Below are positions 22,794-29,986 of a stretch of DNA of 29,986 nt, piece by piece (the first letter of the stretch is position 1; every line of letters starts with the position of its first letter). A model generated the notes under the pieces. That model saw nothing but the letters and a program-made list of their open reading frames with translations. It was not told where the DNA came from and ran no database searches. A program made the translations under genes and the position numbers. The DNA comes from a virus: the IMG/VR virus record IMGVR_UViG_3300020281_000094, positions 1 through 29,986 of that record, one strand, 5' to 3'.

Positions 22794-23863
22794 TGGCTAA
22801 GAAAGAAGCTGAGAAAGAAGAACTACAATTCGAAAGGATGCCAGGGTCTGAAGAGATGGAGCAACCTGAAAACATAGACTTGAATTTTGGTCTTGGTGAA
22901 GAGACTGAAGTAGAGCAGCCCCAAGAAGAACAGCAAACTCAAGAGGTCACTGAGGATGCTGTTGTAGAAGAAGAACCTGCTGAAGAAACTACTCAAGAAA
23001 CGGAGGAAGTTAGTGCTGAATCTGAGGAACCTGCTGAGACCCAAGAAGAACAACAGGAAGAAACAGTTGCCGAGCAGCCTGAAGAGGCAGAACCTGCTCA
23101 AGAAGAAGTACAAGCTAAAGAGCCAGAGCAACCTAAGAAACCAATGGTTCCTAAAACACGGTTAGATGAAGTCCTTCAAAAGAACAAAGCTATGCAAAAA
23201 GAGCTTGAAGAACTTAAAGCAAAGGAACAAGCACCAAAAGAAGCACCTAAATACGATTTTGATGCCGAAGAAGTCAAACTTCAGAACTTAATCTTGGACG
23301 GACAGGCTGAAGCGGCTGCAAAAAAACGAGCCGAGATACGTGCAGCCGAGCGTGAGCAGATTACTTTTGAAGTTGAGCAGAAAATGCGCCAAGAAATAAC
23401 TATGTCTAACCAACAAAACGCAATATTGGACGCAAGTAAGCAGATCGAGGCCGAATTTCCTGTATTTGACCAGAATTCCGAGCACTATAACGAGCAATTA
23501 ACGAACGAAGTTGTCGATTTGGCCGAGGCTTTGGGCTTAAAAGGCTACGATGGCGCAGATGCTATGCACAAAGCGGTGAAATACGTGGTTGCAGAGCATA
23601 ATTTAGCAGCCCCTGCCCCTGAACCTACGCAACAAACTCCATCTGCACCTAAAAAAGCGCAACCCGCAGTTGATGAAGTGGCTAAAAAACGTAGTGAGGT
23701 TGCTAAAAAGCTCAAAACTGCCGAACAGCAACCACCTAATCTCCCTGGCGAAAGCAGTTCAGCGCATGGGGAGCAACCTTTGGACATTAGCAACATGTCT
23801 GAAGAAGAGTTCAATGCCCTACCCCCTGCCACAATAGCCCGATTACGAGGAGATGTTTTGTAA
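22793..23863 (+). CDS. Scaffolding protein (probable)
   Basis: A 356-aa protein placed between portal and capsid. Residues 1-120 are extremely Glu/Gln-rich (QEEQQTQEV repeats), followed by Pro/Lys, a coiled coil (LDEVLQKNKAMQKELEELKA, about 125-145) and a C-terminal part with another charged helix. Composition, length and position fit a head assembly scaffold, which rarely shows sequence similarity. The function is inferred, not shown by a motif. Confidence 0.75.
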   Translation: MAKKEAEKEELQFERMPGSEEMEQPENIDLNFGLGEETEVEQPQEEQQTQEVTEDAVVEEEPAEETTQETEEVSAESEEPAETQEEQQEETVAEQPEEAEPAQEEVQAKEPEQPKKPMVPKTRLDEVLQKNKAMQKELEELKAKEQAPKEAPKYDFDAEEVKLQNLILDGQAEAAAKKRAEIRAAEREQITFEVEQKMRQEITMSNQQNAILDASKQIEAEFPVFDQNSEHYNEQLTNEVVDLAEALGLKGYDGADAMHKAVKYVVAEHNLAAPAPEPTQQTPSAPKKAQPAVDEVAKKRSEVAKKLKTAEQQPPNLPGESSSAHGEQPLDISNMSEEEFNALPPATIARLRGDVL

Positions 23864-24147
23864 TGACTAGGAAAAAAGACCCACGATTGGAAAGAGCAGG
23901 TGTTTCGGGCTACAACAAGCCAAAAAGAACACCTAACCATCCGACAAAAAGCCACGTTGTAGTTGCTAAATGCGATGGCAAAGTTAAAACCATTCGTTTT
24001 GGGCAGCAAGGTGTAAAAGGGGCAGGTAAAAATCCTTCTAGCGCATCAGAAAAAGCAAGGCGTAAGTCTTTTAAGGCTCGACACGCTAAGAACATTGCAA
24101 AAGGGAAATGTTCGGCTGCGTATTGGGCCAATAAGGTCAAATGGTAA
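23863..24147 (+). CDS. Small basic protein of phage head module
   Basis: A 94-aa, highly basic protein ending with SEKARRKSFKARHAKNIAKG and AAYWANKVKW. I recall this K/R-rich RRKSFKARH...YW...KW ending from proteins next to phage head genes, with no firm function. It starts within the scaffold stop (TAATG). A DNA-binding or head-associated role is plausible. Confidence 0.75.
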   Translation: MTRKKDPRLERAGVSGYNKPKRTPNHPTKSHVVVAKCDGKVKTIRFGQQGVKGAGKNPSSASEKARRKSFKARHAKNIAKGKCSAAYWANKVKW

Positions 24148-24153
24148 TGAACC

Positions 24154-24426
24154 ATGTACCCAATCTGTGAAGTGATATGGAAAGATGCTTGGATAGATAC
24201 AGATGATATAACTGTAGCTGATGCCAAAGAGTTAAAAGCCATTGTTCGTCACACGGTTGGGTATCTTATCGAGATTAAAGAAAACGAAGGGCTAATTCTA
24301 TGTACAGATTGGTATCCTGATGAAATAGAGTATGTAAATACACCAATAGTCATACCTTGGGGCATGGTCATTAACTATAAAACTATTGATAACACTATTA
24401 CTAATTCATTTGACAAGATTAATTAG
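24154..24426 (+). CDS. Hypothetical protein, 90 aa, before capsid
   Basis: An acidic alpha/beta protein (EVIWKDAWIDTDDITVADAK, then RHTVGYLIEIKENEGLILC) ending near IPWGMVINYK. Small proteins of this type occur in many phages without known function. The ribosome-binding site is weak, so translation may depend on coupling to the preceding gene (6-nt gap). Its last codons contain the -35 box of the capsid promoter. Confidence 0.68.
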   Translation: MYPICEVIWKDAWIDTDDITVADAKELKAIVRHTVGYLIEIKENEGLILCTDWYPDEIEYVNTPIVIPWGMVINYKTIDNTITNSFDKIN

Positions 24427-24438
24427 CCCAACTAATAT
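24410..24438 (+). promoter_or_regulatory. Strong promoter with embedded palindromic operator (capsid gene)
   Basis: -35 TTGACA (24410-24415, consensus), 17-nt spacer, -10 TAATAT (24433-24438). The palindrome ATTAGCCCAACTAAT (24422-24436) lies between and over the -10; it is the exact reverse complement of the copy at 5313. It is the best -35 of the set and drives the most highly needed virion gene. Confidence 0.82.
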
Positions 24439-24659
24439 ATCTTTTACGCATGATAGAGCGATACTATCCGTGTCGTACACGTAAAAAACGTCTTATCTCG
24501 TCCGTAATGACGTAAAACTTACCGAGGTCGCACCTCGTTCTAAATGCGCTAAGTCGTTGCAGCACGATACGTTGCAAGGGTTTAGCCGCACCTAGTCGGC
24601 TGAGATTGGCAGGTTATGCCTGTTTATTTATAACTTTCATTTAACAATGGAGGCCGATT
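24439..24659 (+). other. Structured leader of the capsid mRNA, no gene
   Basis: About 220 nt without a coding frame. It has hairpins CGTGT/ACACG (24469-24481), CGAGGT/ACCTCG (24523-24537) and AGCCG/CGGCT (24584-24601), a small CAGG/CCTG hairpin near 24610-24622, and a repeat CGTTGCA at 24555 and 24570. The leader ends in GGAGGCCGATT before the ATG, a strong ribosome-binding site. Roles in mRNA stability or translation control are inference. Confidence 0.6.
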
Positions 24660-25811
24660 ATGGCTTTAACGAATTTTGCATCGTTAACCAGTAATCAGTT
24701 AACTGCATGGAGCCGTGACTTCTGGCGTGTTGCTAGAAATATGAGCTTTATTAATCAGTTTGCTGGCACTGGTTCTAACGCTATGGTTCAAAGAATCACT
24801 GACTTAACTAAGTCTGATAAAGGAACCAAAGCAGTCATCACATTGCTTGCTGATATGACAGGTGATGGTATCACTGGGGATAACACCCTAGAGGGTAACG
24901 AAGAAGCACTTCGTGCCTACGATATCACCATCGAGCTAGATCAGCTTAGATTTGCTAACAGAATCGCTGGTCGTTTAGCCGATCAAAAATCTGTTGTAAA
25001 TTTCCGTGAAAATTCTCGTGACGCTCTTGCTTATGCAATGGCAGATCGAATGGATCAACTTGCCTTCTTAACATTGGCGGGTCTTGCATATACAAACAAG
25101 ACTAACGGTGCGTTGAGAACTACTTCAGCTACAACAGGTCACGAGCTTGTTGATTTGGAGTTTGCTTCTGACGTTTCAACTCCAACTACTAATCGTCACC
25201 GTCGTTATGACGCAGGTACAACAAGTCTTGTCGCAGGTGACACTACTGCTGTTGACTCTGCGGATACGATTAACTACAGAGCGATTGTCGAGTTGAAAGC
25301 GTATGCCAAGGATAACTATATCCGAGGTATTCGCAGCGCTGGCAATGAAGAAGTGTTCCATCTGTTTGTTACTCCACAACAAATGGCTGATCTCAAGCTA
25401 GATTCAGATTTCCTAGCGAACGTGAGAAACGCAGGTGTTCGTGGACCAAGCAACCAGTTGTTTGCAGGTTCATCTTCACTGATGGTAGATGGCGTGATGG
25501 TACATGAGTTCCGTCATGTTTTCTCAACCGAAGGCGCAACTTCTGGAACTAGCACAAACGCTGGTTCTGCGGGTTACAAGTGGGGCGCAAATGCTGACCA
25601 AGACGGTGGAAGAGCACTGTTCTGCGGAGCGCAAGCTCTAGCAATGGCCGACATTGGCAACCCAGAAGTAGTTGAAGAGACTTTTGACTATGGAAACCAA
25701 TCTGGTATTTCCATAGGCAAGATTTTCGGTCTACGGAAGCCTAAGTACAACAGTGACCATAACGGTTCCACTGAAGACTTTGGTGTAATCTGCTTAGACA
25801 CTGCTGTTTAA
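24660..25811 (+). CDS. Major capsid protein (N4-gp56 / DUF4043-like)
   Basis: A 383-aa protein. DNTLEGNEEAL, then RFANRIAGRLADQKSVVNFR and DALAYAMADRMDQLAFLTLA, follow the N4-gp56/DUF4043 capsid pattern, and the length fits. It has GGAGG before the ATG, its own strong promoter and a terminator just after the stop, giving a mainly monocistronic, abundant transcript. Position after scaffold supports the call. Confidence 0.88.
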   Translation: MALTNFASLTSNQLTAWSRDFWRVARNMSFINQFAGTGSNAMVQRITDLTKSDKGTKAVITLLADMTGDGITGDNTLEGNEEALRAYDITIELDQLRFANRIAGRLADQKSVVNFRENSRDALAYAMADRMDQLAFLTLAGLAYTNKTNGALRTTSATTGHELVDLEFASDVSTPTTNRHRRYDAGTTSLVAGDTTAVDSADTINYRAIVELKAYAKDNYIRGIRSAGNEEVFHLFVTPQQMADLKLDSDFLANVRNAGVRGPSNQLFAGSSSLMVDGVMVHEFRHVFSTEGATSGTSTNAGSAGYKWGANADQDGGRALFCGAQALAMADIGNPEVVEETFDYGNQSGISIGKIFGLRKPKYNSDHNGSTEDFGVICLDTAV

Positions 25812-25821
25812 GTAAAGTAGT

Positions 25822-25868
25822 AACCCCCTCCCTCCCTCCTGACTCCTGGGGAGGGTGTGGGGTTTTTT
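25822..25868 (+). terminator. Intrinsic terminator after capsid gene
   Basis: AACCCC...GGGGTT with inner CCTCCC/GGGAGG pairing, followed by six T (25863-25868). It lies 10 nt after the capsid stop and 23 nt before the pqqA-like gene, so downstream genes depend on read-through or a separate promoter that is not visible. Confidence 0.82.
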
Positions 25869-25890
25869 AAATTTACGAGAGGACAAAGTT

Positions 25891-25962
25891 ATGTGGACAA
25901 AACCTACATTCGAAAACGTAAGACTTGGCTTTGAAATCACTATGTATTTCAGCAATAGGTAA
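25891..25962 (+). CDS. pqqA: PqqA-like PQQ precursor peptide
   Basis: A 23-codon gene with a good ribosome-binding site (AGAGGACAAAGTT). The peptide begins MWTKP and has [10 protein letters not shown] at residues 11-20. This is the pattern of PqqA, the ribosomal peptide from which PqqE (with PqqD) and later PqqB/F, PqqC make the cofactor pyrroloquinoline quinone. The Glu and Tyr that are cross-linked are in the required E-x-x-x-Y spacing (E15, Y19), and the length is typical for bacterial PqqA (about 23-24). Similarity to Pseudomonas-type PqqA covers nearly the whole peptide. No pqqB, C, D or E is in the window, so host enzymes would have to process it. It lies in the virion operon right after the capsid terminator. 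Confidence 0.88.
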   Translation: MWTKPTFENVRLGFEITMYFSNR

Positions 25963-25968
25963 ATCTTT

Positions 25969-26415
25969 ATGAAAATAATCTCAGATAAAAACCTCCGCGT
26001 GGCAACAACCTGGGGAGCTGTAGTTGTTTTGGAAGCGGGAAAAGAAAGGGAACTGAGTGAAGAAATTGGACTTCTGGCATTACAACAAGGCGCAAAAGAA
26101 GTTGGCGCGAAGAGTAAAAAAGAATCAGTGAAGATTGAAGAGACTACACTGGTATCCATACGAGCAAGAAATGAAGACGGTCACTTTATTGCCGACGATC
26201 CTTCGACACCAGATGTAGATGAAGCATTTGTTGAAGTAGCAGTTGGCGATGTTACAGAAGTAGTTGTGGCTATTGAAAAACTTGTGTCGGATGGCGATCC
26301 CGCTAACTTTAAAAAGAATGGTGAACCAAAAGCAGCAGCTATTAACAGCGCGGTTGGCCGAACAGTAGCACCGGAAGAACGCACTAAAGCGTGGGATCAA
26401 GTTATTAATGGTTAG
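25969..26415 (+). CDS. Phage structural-module protein, unknown, 148 aa
   Basis: It starts MKIISDKNLRVATTWGAVVV, with LEAGKERELSEEI next, and ends with a helical part (FKKNGEPKAAAINSAVGRTV, then EERTKAWDQV) that may be a small DNA- or protein-binding domain. I recall this two-part pattern following DUF4043-type capsids in phages, probably a head or head-tail component. It starts 6 nt after the pqqA stop and may be co-translated. Confidence 0.7.
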   Translation: MKIISDKNLRVATTWGAVVVLEAGKERELSEEIGLLALQQGAKEVGAKSKKESVKIEETTLVSIRARNEDGHFIADDPSTPDVDEAFVEVAVGDVTEVVVAIEKLVSDGDPANFKKNGEPKAAAINSAVGRTVAPEERTKAWDQVING

Positions 26416-26423
26416 GTAAAGCA

Positions 26424-27122
26424 ATGGCGACTTCGGTTCAAAGTATAGTAGATAAAGCTCAGATAATTTTACAGGACACATCTGCTATACGATGGCCTGA
26501 GTCTGAACTTGTTAGTTGGGTAAATGATGCTCAACGGGCAATCGTTCTTATCAAACCTGATGCTAGTGCTACGAATGAGACAGTTACTTTAGCAACTGGT
26601 ACTAAGCAGTCCATCCCATCGGGGGGTAATAGACTTCTTAGTGTTATTCGTAATATGAGTGCAGCCAGTGCGGGTAATGGTGGTAGAACTATCCGTATTG
26701 TTGATAAGGAAGTTCTTGATGCACAAGCACCTAGTTGGCATGACCCTGCCGCAACTGGTCTATCAAAGCATGGTACGACGGTTAAACATTATGTCTATGA
26801 AGAAAGTGATCCACGTACTTTTTATGTTTATCCAGGTGTTGCTGGTAATGCTTATTGTGAGATTGTCTACAGTGCAAACCCTGCCGCAGTTACCATAAGT
26901 GATGATATAGGTTTACCAGACATCTATTCTGTTGCAATCATGAATTACGTTGTTTACATGGCGTACATGAAAGACGCAGATTTTGCAGGGCATCAACAGC
27001 GAGCAGCTTCGCATTTTCAATTGTTCATGACTTCAGTAAGTGGTAAGTCGCAGTTAGACATACTGACTTCTCCAAATAGTGAACGCCCCGATCCGACTTT
27101 AAATCCAATGATGGGTAATTAA
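26424..27122 (+). CDS. Head-tail adaptor-like protein (DUF6682-like), 232 aa
   Basis: The N-terminus, IVDKAQIILQDTSAIRWPES, followed by WVNDAQRAIVLIKPDA and GTKQSIPSGGNRLLSVIRNM, is the pattern I know as DUF6682, found next to portal/capsid modules in podovirus-like phages. An adaptor or stopper role at the portal is likely (inference). It is followed after 2 nt by another connector-like gene. Confidence 0.78.
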   Translation: MATSVQSIVDKAQIILQDTSAIRWPESELVSWVNDAQRAIVLIKPDASATNETVTLATGTKQSIPSGGNRLLSVIRNMSAASAGNGGRTIRIVDKEVLDAQAPSWHDPAATGLSKHGTTVKHYVYEESDPRTFYVYPGVAGNAYCEIVYSANPAAVTISDDIGLPDIYSVAIMNYVVYMAYMKDADFAGHQQRAASHFQLFMTSVSGKSQLDILTSPNSERPDPTLNPMMGN

Positions 27123-27124
27123 CT

Positions 27125-27814
27125 ATGGCAACAGTGAAATACGAAGACTTACTGCCTGACATCATTCCAATGGTTCCTGGCTGTACTGACACTCTGATTG
27201 AAAACACAATTCGCAATACCGTAATTGAGTTGTGTGAAAAAAGCGAAGTGTATCAGGCAGAACTTGATCCGGTGGATACTGTTGCTAATACCTATGAGTA
27301 TGATTTTGAGCCGCCTACGGGTACTGTGGTCCACAAGATATTGTGGGCTACTTACGACGGGAACGACCTCGAAGCAGTATCTTCTTCTTTGTTAGAAGAG
27401 CGAGAACCAAAATGGCGAGAGTCTACTTATGTTGGTACACCTACTTATTTCATCAAACAATCTTCTAGCCAGTTTTGGTTAGTGCCTATTCCATCAGTTA
27501 CAAAAGTAGGCAGCACGATTGTTAGAGCAATTTTAAAACCTACGCATACAAGTACAGCATGTGAAGCTGACATTATGAATGACTATCGTGACGCGATTGT
27601 TAACGGCACGTTATTTCGTTTACTGAGAATACCAAACAAAGACTGGTCCGATCTTACTGGCGCTGAAGTTTATGCACAGCTTTGGCAAGAAGGACTTAGT
27701 TTCGCAGACAGAAAAGCAAGATTTGCAGATAGCCCAGTGGCGAGGAAAGTAAAGTATGGCGGATATTACACCACTCCGTATAGAAGAAGACGAGCAACGT
27801 GGGAAAAGTATTAA
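27125..27814 (+). CDS. Tail/connector protein, probable, 229 aa
   Basis: A helical N-terminal part (DTLIENTIRNTVIELCEKSE) and beta-rich middle (VHKILWATYDGND, FWLVPIPSV) with an Arg-rich end (YYTTPYRRRRATW). Such proteins follow the DUF6682-type adaptor in related phages and are probably tail connector components. The 3' end overlaps the next start by 59 nt. Confidence 0.72.
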   Translation: MATVKYEDLLPDIIPMVPGCTDTLIENTIRNTVIELCEKSEVYQAELDPVDTVANTYEYDFEPPTGTVVHKILWATYDGNDLEAVSSSLLEEREPKWRESTYVGTPTYFIKQSSSQFWLVPIPSVTKVGSTIVRAILKPTHTSTACEADIMNDYRDAIVNGTLFRLLRIPNKDWSDLTGAEVYAQLWQEGLSFADRKARFADSPVARKVKYGGYYTTPYRRRRATWEKY

Positions 27815-28214
27815 TACACCTAAAGTAGCTGACATTCGTGAAGAATGGTCGTGGGTTAAAACTGGTGTTGATAAGATTTTGGAGGCTAATAAACATCTCA
27901 CTTACAGGCCGGAAGATGTTTATGCCGCATGTGTCGGTGGGCAAGCTGTTCTTTGGACTACTGAAGAAGGCTTTGCAGTTACTACGACGGAGGTGGACGA
28001 GTTTACCAATGATAAGACTTTATTGATTTGGATAGCTTGGGCAAAAAGAAAAGGTGGAAAAGTCGGTATTGTACATACTGATTTTTTTACAGAGCTTGCG
28101 AAAGAACATGGGTATACCAAGTTAGAAATTAGATCGAACGTCGAGACAGTCGGAACTTATTTAACTGGTAGTGGTTGGGCTATAGATACAGTTGTTTATT
28201 CGAGGGATGTATGA
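27756..28214 (+). CDS. GNAT-like or unknown virion-module protein, 152 aa
   Basis: It starts at ATG 27756 behind GAGGAAAGTAAAGT, overlapping the upstream gene by 59 nt. The fold looks alpha/beta with a possible acetyltransferase-like pattern (KTLLIWIAWAKRKGGKVGIV, FFTELAKEHGYTKLEIRSN), but a canonical acetyl-CoA loop is not evident. Similar small proteins occur between connector and ejection genes in several podoviruses. Function uncertain. Confidence 0.65.
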   Translation: MADITPLRIEEDEQRGKSINTPKVADIREEWSWVKTGVDKILEANKHLTYRPEDVYAACVGGQAVLWTTEEGFAVTTTEVDEFTNDKTLLIWIAWAKRKGGKVGIVHTDFFTELAKEHGYTKLEIRSNVETVGTYLTGSGWAIDTVVYSRDV

Positions 28215-28852
28215 GTTCAAAACCAAAGAGTAGCGATTACAAACCATCTGAGATGGAAAAGACAAGCGCAGCGGTAGCTAAAGCGCAGTACGACAATTTT
28301 AAAAAGAAATATGATCCGCTGTTGTTGAAGATGCGCGATCAGTCGTTGTCGGACGACCCAACCCGTATCGCAAGAGGTCGAGCTAATGCAGACACGATGC
28401 AAACATTAACTGCTCAACCTACGCTAAGACAGGCTACCGATGTGGGTAGCGCTGGAGCGTTGGCAGGTGGACTGACTTCACAACTAGGGCAAGCAACGGC
28501 AACAGGCAAAGCTATACAGGCAAGAGATCAGACGAATGTTTTAGGCACACGTTTAGGACAAGCGGCTGATGCACAAAGTGGTATGTCACAGCTTGCCCGG
28601 ATGCAGACTTCAGAAGGACTAGCCAGAGCAGCAAACAGACAGGCGGTAGCGCAGAGTAAATACGATGCCGCAGGTCAGATTGCAGGTACAGCGATTGGGC
28701 AAGGGTTAGGTAATCTCGGAAGTACCGGACGCGATCCTTACACTAATACACCTGGGGCTGTTCAAGGTAGTTTTTTTACACCTGTAGATTCACAAGGCAG
28801 AAAGGTAAAAGGGCTACGAGACAGATTTAGATATACGCTTGGCGGGCAGTGA
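28211..28852 (+). CDS. Ala/Gln-rich virion protein, probable ejection/internal protein
   Basis: GAGGG lies 4 nt before ATG 28211, which overlaps the upstream stop (ATGA), so 213 aa is preferred to the longer frame. The protein is rich in Ala, Gly, Gln and Thr with long helical stretches (QLGQATATGKAIQARDQTNV), typical of DNA-ejection or internal virion proteins. The family is not certain. Confidence 0.7.
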   Translation: MSSKPKSSDYKPSEMEKTSAAVAKAQYDNFKKKYDPLLLKMRDQSLSDDPTRIARGRANADTMQTLTAQPTLRQATDVGSAGALAGGLTSQLGQATATGKAIQARDQTNVLGTRLGQAADAQSGMSQLARMQTSEGLARAANRQAVAQSKYDAAGQIAGTAIGQGLGNLGSTGRDPYTNTPGAVQGSFFTPVDSQGRKVKGLRDRFRYTLGGQ

Positions 28853-28853
28853 C

Positions 28854-29432
28854 ATGGTTGATTTATACGATAAATACGATACAGCAATTAGCAAAGCAAA
28901 AACTAGCGGGACGTTACCTACTGTAGATGACCCAGAAAAAACTTTTGCGGATATGACTCGTGATGATTACCTGCGGTACGTCAAAGACTACAGCAAGTTC
29001 GAGGATGACTTAATTGCTAAAGCGACGACTGATACTTCCCTTGTTGACCAAGCAAGAGAAGATGCAAAAATTGCTCAAGGGCTTACACAAGGGATTGCAA
29101 GTAGAAATGCTCAACGCTATGGCGTAGGTCTGACTCCCGCACAGCGATTAGCACAGCAACGCAACATTCAACTGGGTACTACTTTAAGTGGTATTCAAGG
29201 CGTCGCTGATGCACAGATAGCGCAAAGAGAATTAAACAAATCAACATTGGCTGATCTAATTAATATCGGACAAGGTGTAAACAGAGCTTCTCAAAGTCAG
29301 ATGGGTAGTGCAGCAGGGAATCAAATTGACAGACGAATGGCTTATGACAGAGCTAAAGCACAATCCAAAATGAACACCTATAGCACACTAGGCAGTTTAG
29401 GCAGTTTAGCTCTTATAGCTACAGGCTTCTAG
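28854..29432 (+). CDS. Ala/Gln-rich virion protein, 192 aa
   Basis: The start is set at ATG 28854, one base after the upstream stop (a TTG frame at 28839 is less likely). It has an acidic N-terminus (MVDLYDKYDTAISKAK) and a helical Gln/Ala part (GLTPAQRLAQQRNIQLGTTL), ending with a short hydrophobic piece (LGSLGSLALIATGF) that may insert in membrane. It probably works with its neighbours in ejection. Confidence 0.7.
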   Translation: MVDLYDKYDTAISKAKTSGTLPTVDDPEKTFADMTRDDYLRYVKDYSKFEDDLIAKATTDTSLVDQAREDAKIAQGLTQGIASRNAQRYGVGLTPAQRLAQQRNIQLGTTLSGIQGVADAQIAQRELNKSTLADLINIGQGVNRASQSQMGSAAGNQIDRRMAYDRAKAQSKMNTYSTLGSLGSLALIATGF

Positions 29433-29444
29433 CAGGGAACTATT

Positions 29445-29986
29445 ATGGCACTCGGTGATGCACTTTTAAGTACGTTTCGTACACAACAAATAGCGAATCA
29501 ACAACGTCAGGCTAATCAGTTGGCGCAACAGCGACTTGATGTGAGTCGTCAGCAGCTTGGTCTTATGGAGCAGCAAGAAGCGCGACAGGCGCAACAGTTT
29601 GCCAATGAAGAAAAGGTTCGAATGAATGACGGCACATTCAACCAAATGCTTGAAAATGGCTATTTTGATATAAAAACCAACAGGTTTAATAAAGAAAAAT
29701 TTAGAACCGATATACAAAACGGTGTGCCAGCAGCAGATGCGCTTGCCCTTAGAATGGCGCAAGATAAGTTAGGCATGACTACACCCGAAGGCTTCGCACT
29801 CGACAAAGTGACCAGACTACCCAATGGGAAATTTGCTTTTGGTGGTAGTTACACTGATGGTCGAGGTGTGTTTGGTGAAGGAGTTTTAACTAAAGACGGC
29901 ACAAGTTTCCCAGATTCTGAAATAGCAACTTTTGAAAATGCTGGCGACATCGCAAATGCGGCTGAACTGTATTACAAAACAACTCT
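29445..29986 (+). CDS. Internal virion protein, N-terminal part, runs off right edge
   Basis: CAGGGAACTATT precedes ATG 29445, and the frame stays open to the last base (180 codons). The visible part is Gln/Arg-rich coiled coil (QQRLDVSRQQLGLMEQQEAR), then a mixed domain with GGSYTDGRGVFGEG. It probably continues as a long ejection protein; a lysozyme or transglycosylase domain could lie downstream, but none is visible. Confidence 0.75.
   Translation, partial: MALGDALLSTFRTQQIANQQRQANQLAQQRLDVSRQQLGLMEQQEARQAQQFANEEKVRMNDGTFNQMLENGYFDIKTNRFNKEKFRTDIQNGVPAADALALRMAQDKLGMTTPEGFALDKVTRLPNGKFAFGGSYTDGRGVFGEGVLTKDGTSFPDSEIATFENAGDIANAAELYYKTT

Noticed and set aside
22823-23131. Minus-strand hydrophobic frame (Phe/Leu-rich)
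   Set aside because: It is the reverse complement of the Glu/Gln-rich scaffold codons, which always yields Phe/Leu/Ser-rich frames.

Overview
The window is a stretch of a tailed double-stranded DNA bacteriophage genome. The evidence is a contiguous head module: HNH protein, small terminase, large terminase, P22-type portal, acidic scaffold and an N4-gp56/DUF4043-type major capsid protein. Adaptor-like and Ala/Gln-rich virion proteins follow. Together with a phage family-A DNA polymerase this suggests a podovirus-like phage. The host cannot be read directly. The PqqA-type peptide and consensus sigma70-like promoters fit a proteobacterium, probably an aquatic gammaproteobacterium (inference). 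No integrase, repressor, tRNA or CRISPR array was found, so the lifestyle is undetermined.

Layout: two arms diverge near 17.4-17.7 kb. The left arm (1-17.4 kb, all minus strand) holds about 38 genes. From right to left it has a cluster of tiny membrane and zinc-knuckle proteins (9.9-17.4 kb), then an operon with an unknown 424-aa protein, a MoxR-type AAA+ ATPase, a 285-aa protein and a VWA metallopeptidase-like protein (5.3-9.8 kb). Last comes a replication operon ending in DNA polymerase, a CsrA-like RNA-binding protein and a primase-helicase that runs off the left edge. Genes are tightly packed with ATGA or TAATG overlaps, and many are under 60 codons. A gene-free 0.53-kb segment (16656-17187) has A/T-tract repeats and 9-bp iteron-like repeats, and is a candidate origin or control region.

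The right arm (17.7-30 kb, plus strand) is the packaging and virion module. The capsid gene is boxed by a strong promoter and a terminator. Directly after that terminator is a 23-codon gene whose product looks like PqqA, the ribosomal precursor peptide of the redox cofactor PQQ. No other pqq gene is present.

A 15-bp palindrome (ATTAGT, 3-nt spacer, ACTAAT, with small variations) occurs eight times, near gene boundaries on both arms. In four places it sits between a -35 and a TAATAT -10 box with 17-bp spacing; three of these have a good -35. This suggests one regulator, or one promoter class with embedded operators, for the replication operon, the MoxR/VWA operon, the terminase genes and the capsid gene. 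The phage also encodes a CsrA-like protein, so post-transcriptional control is likely. The most notable items are the PqqA peptide, the palindrome/promoter set, the CsrA homologue inside the replication operon, and the MoxR-285aa-VWA operon.
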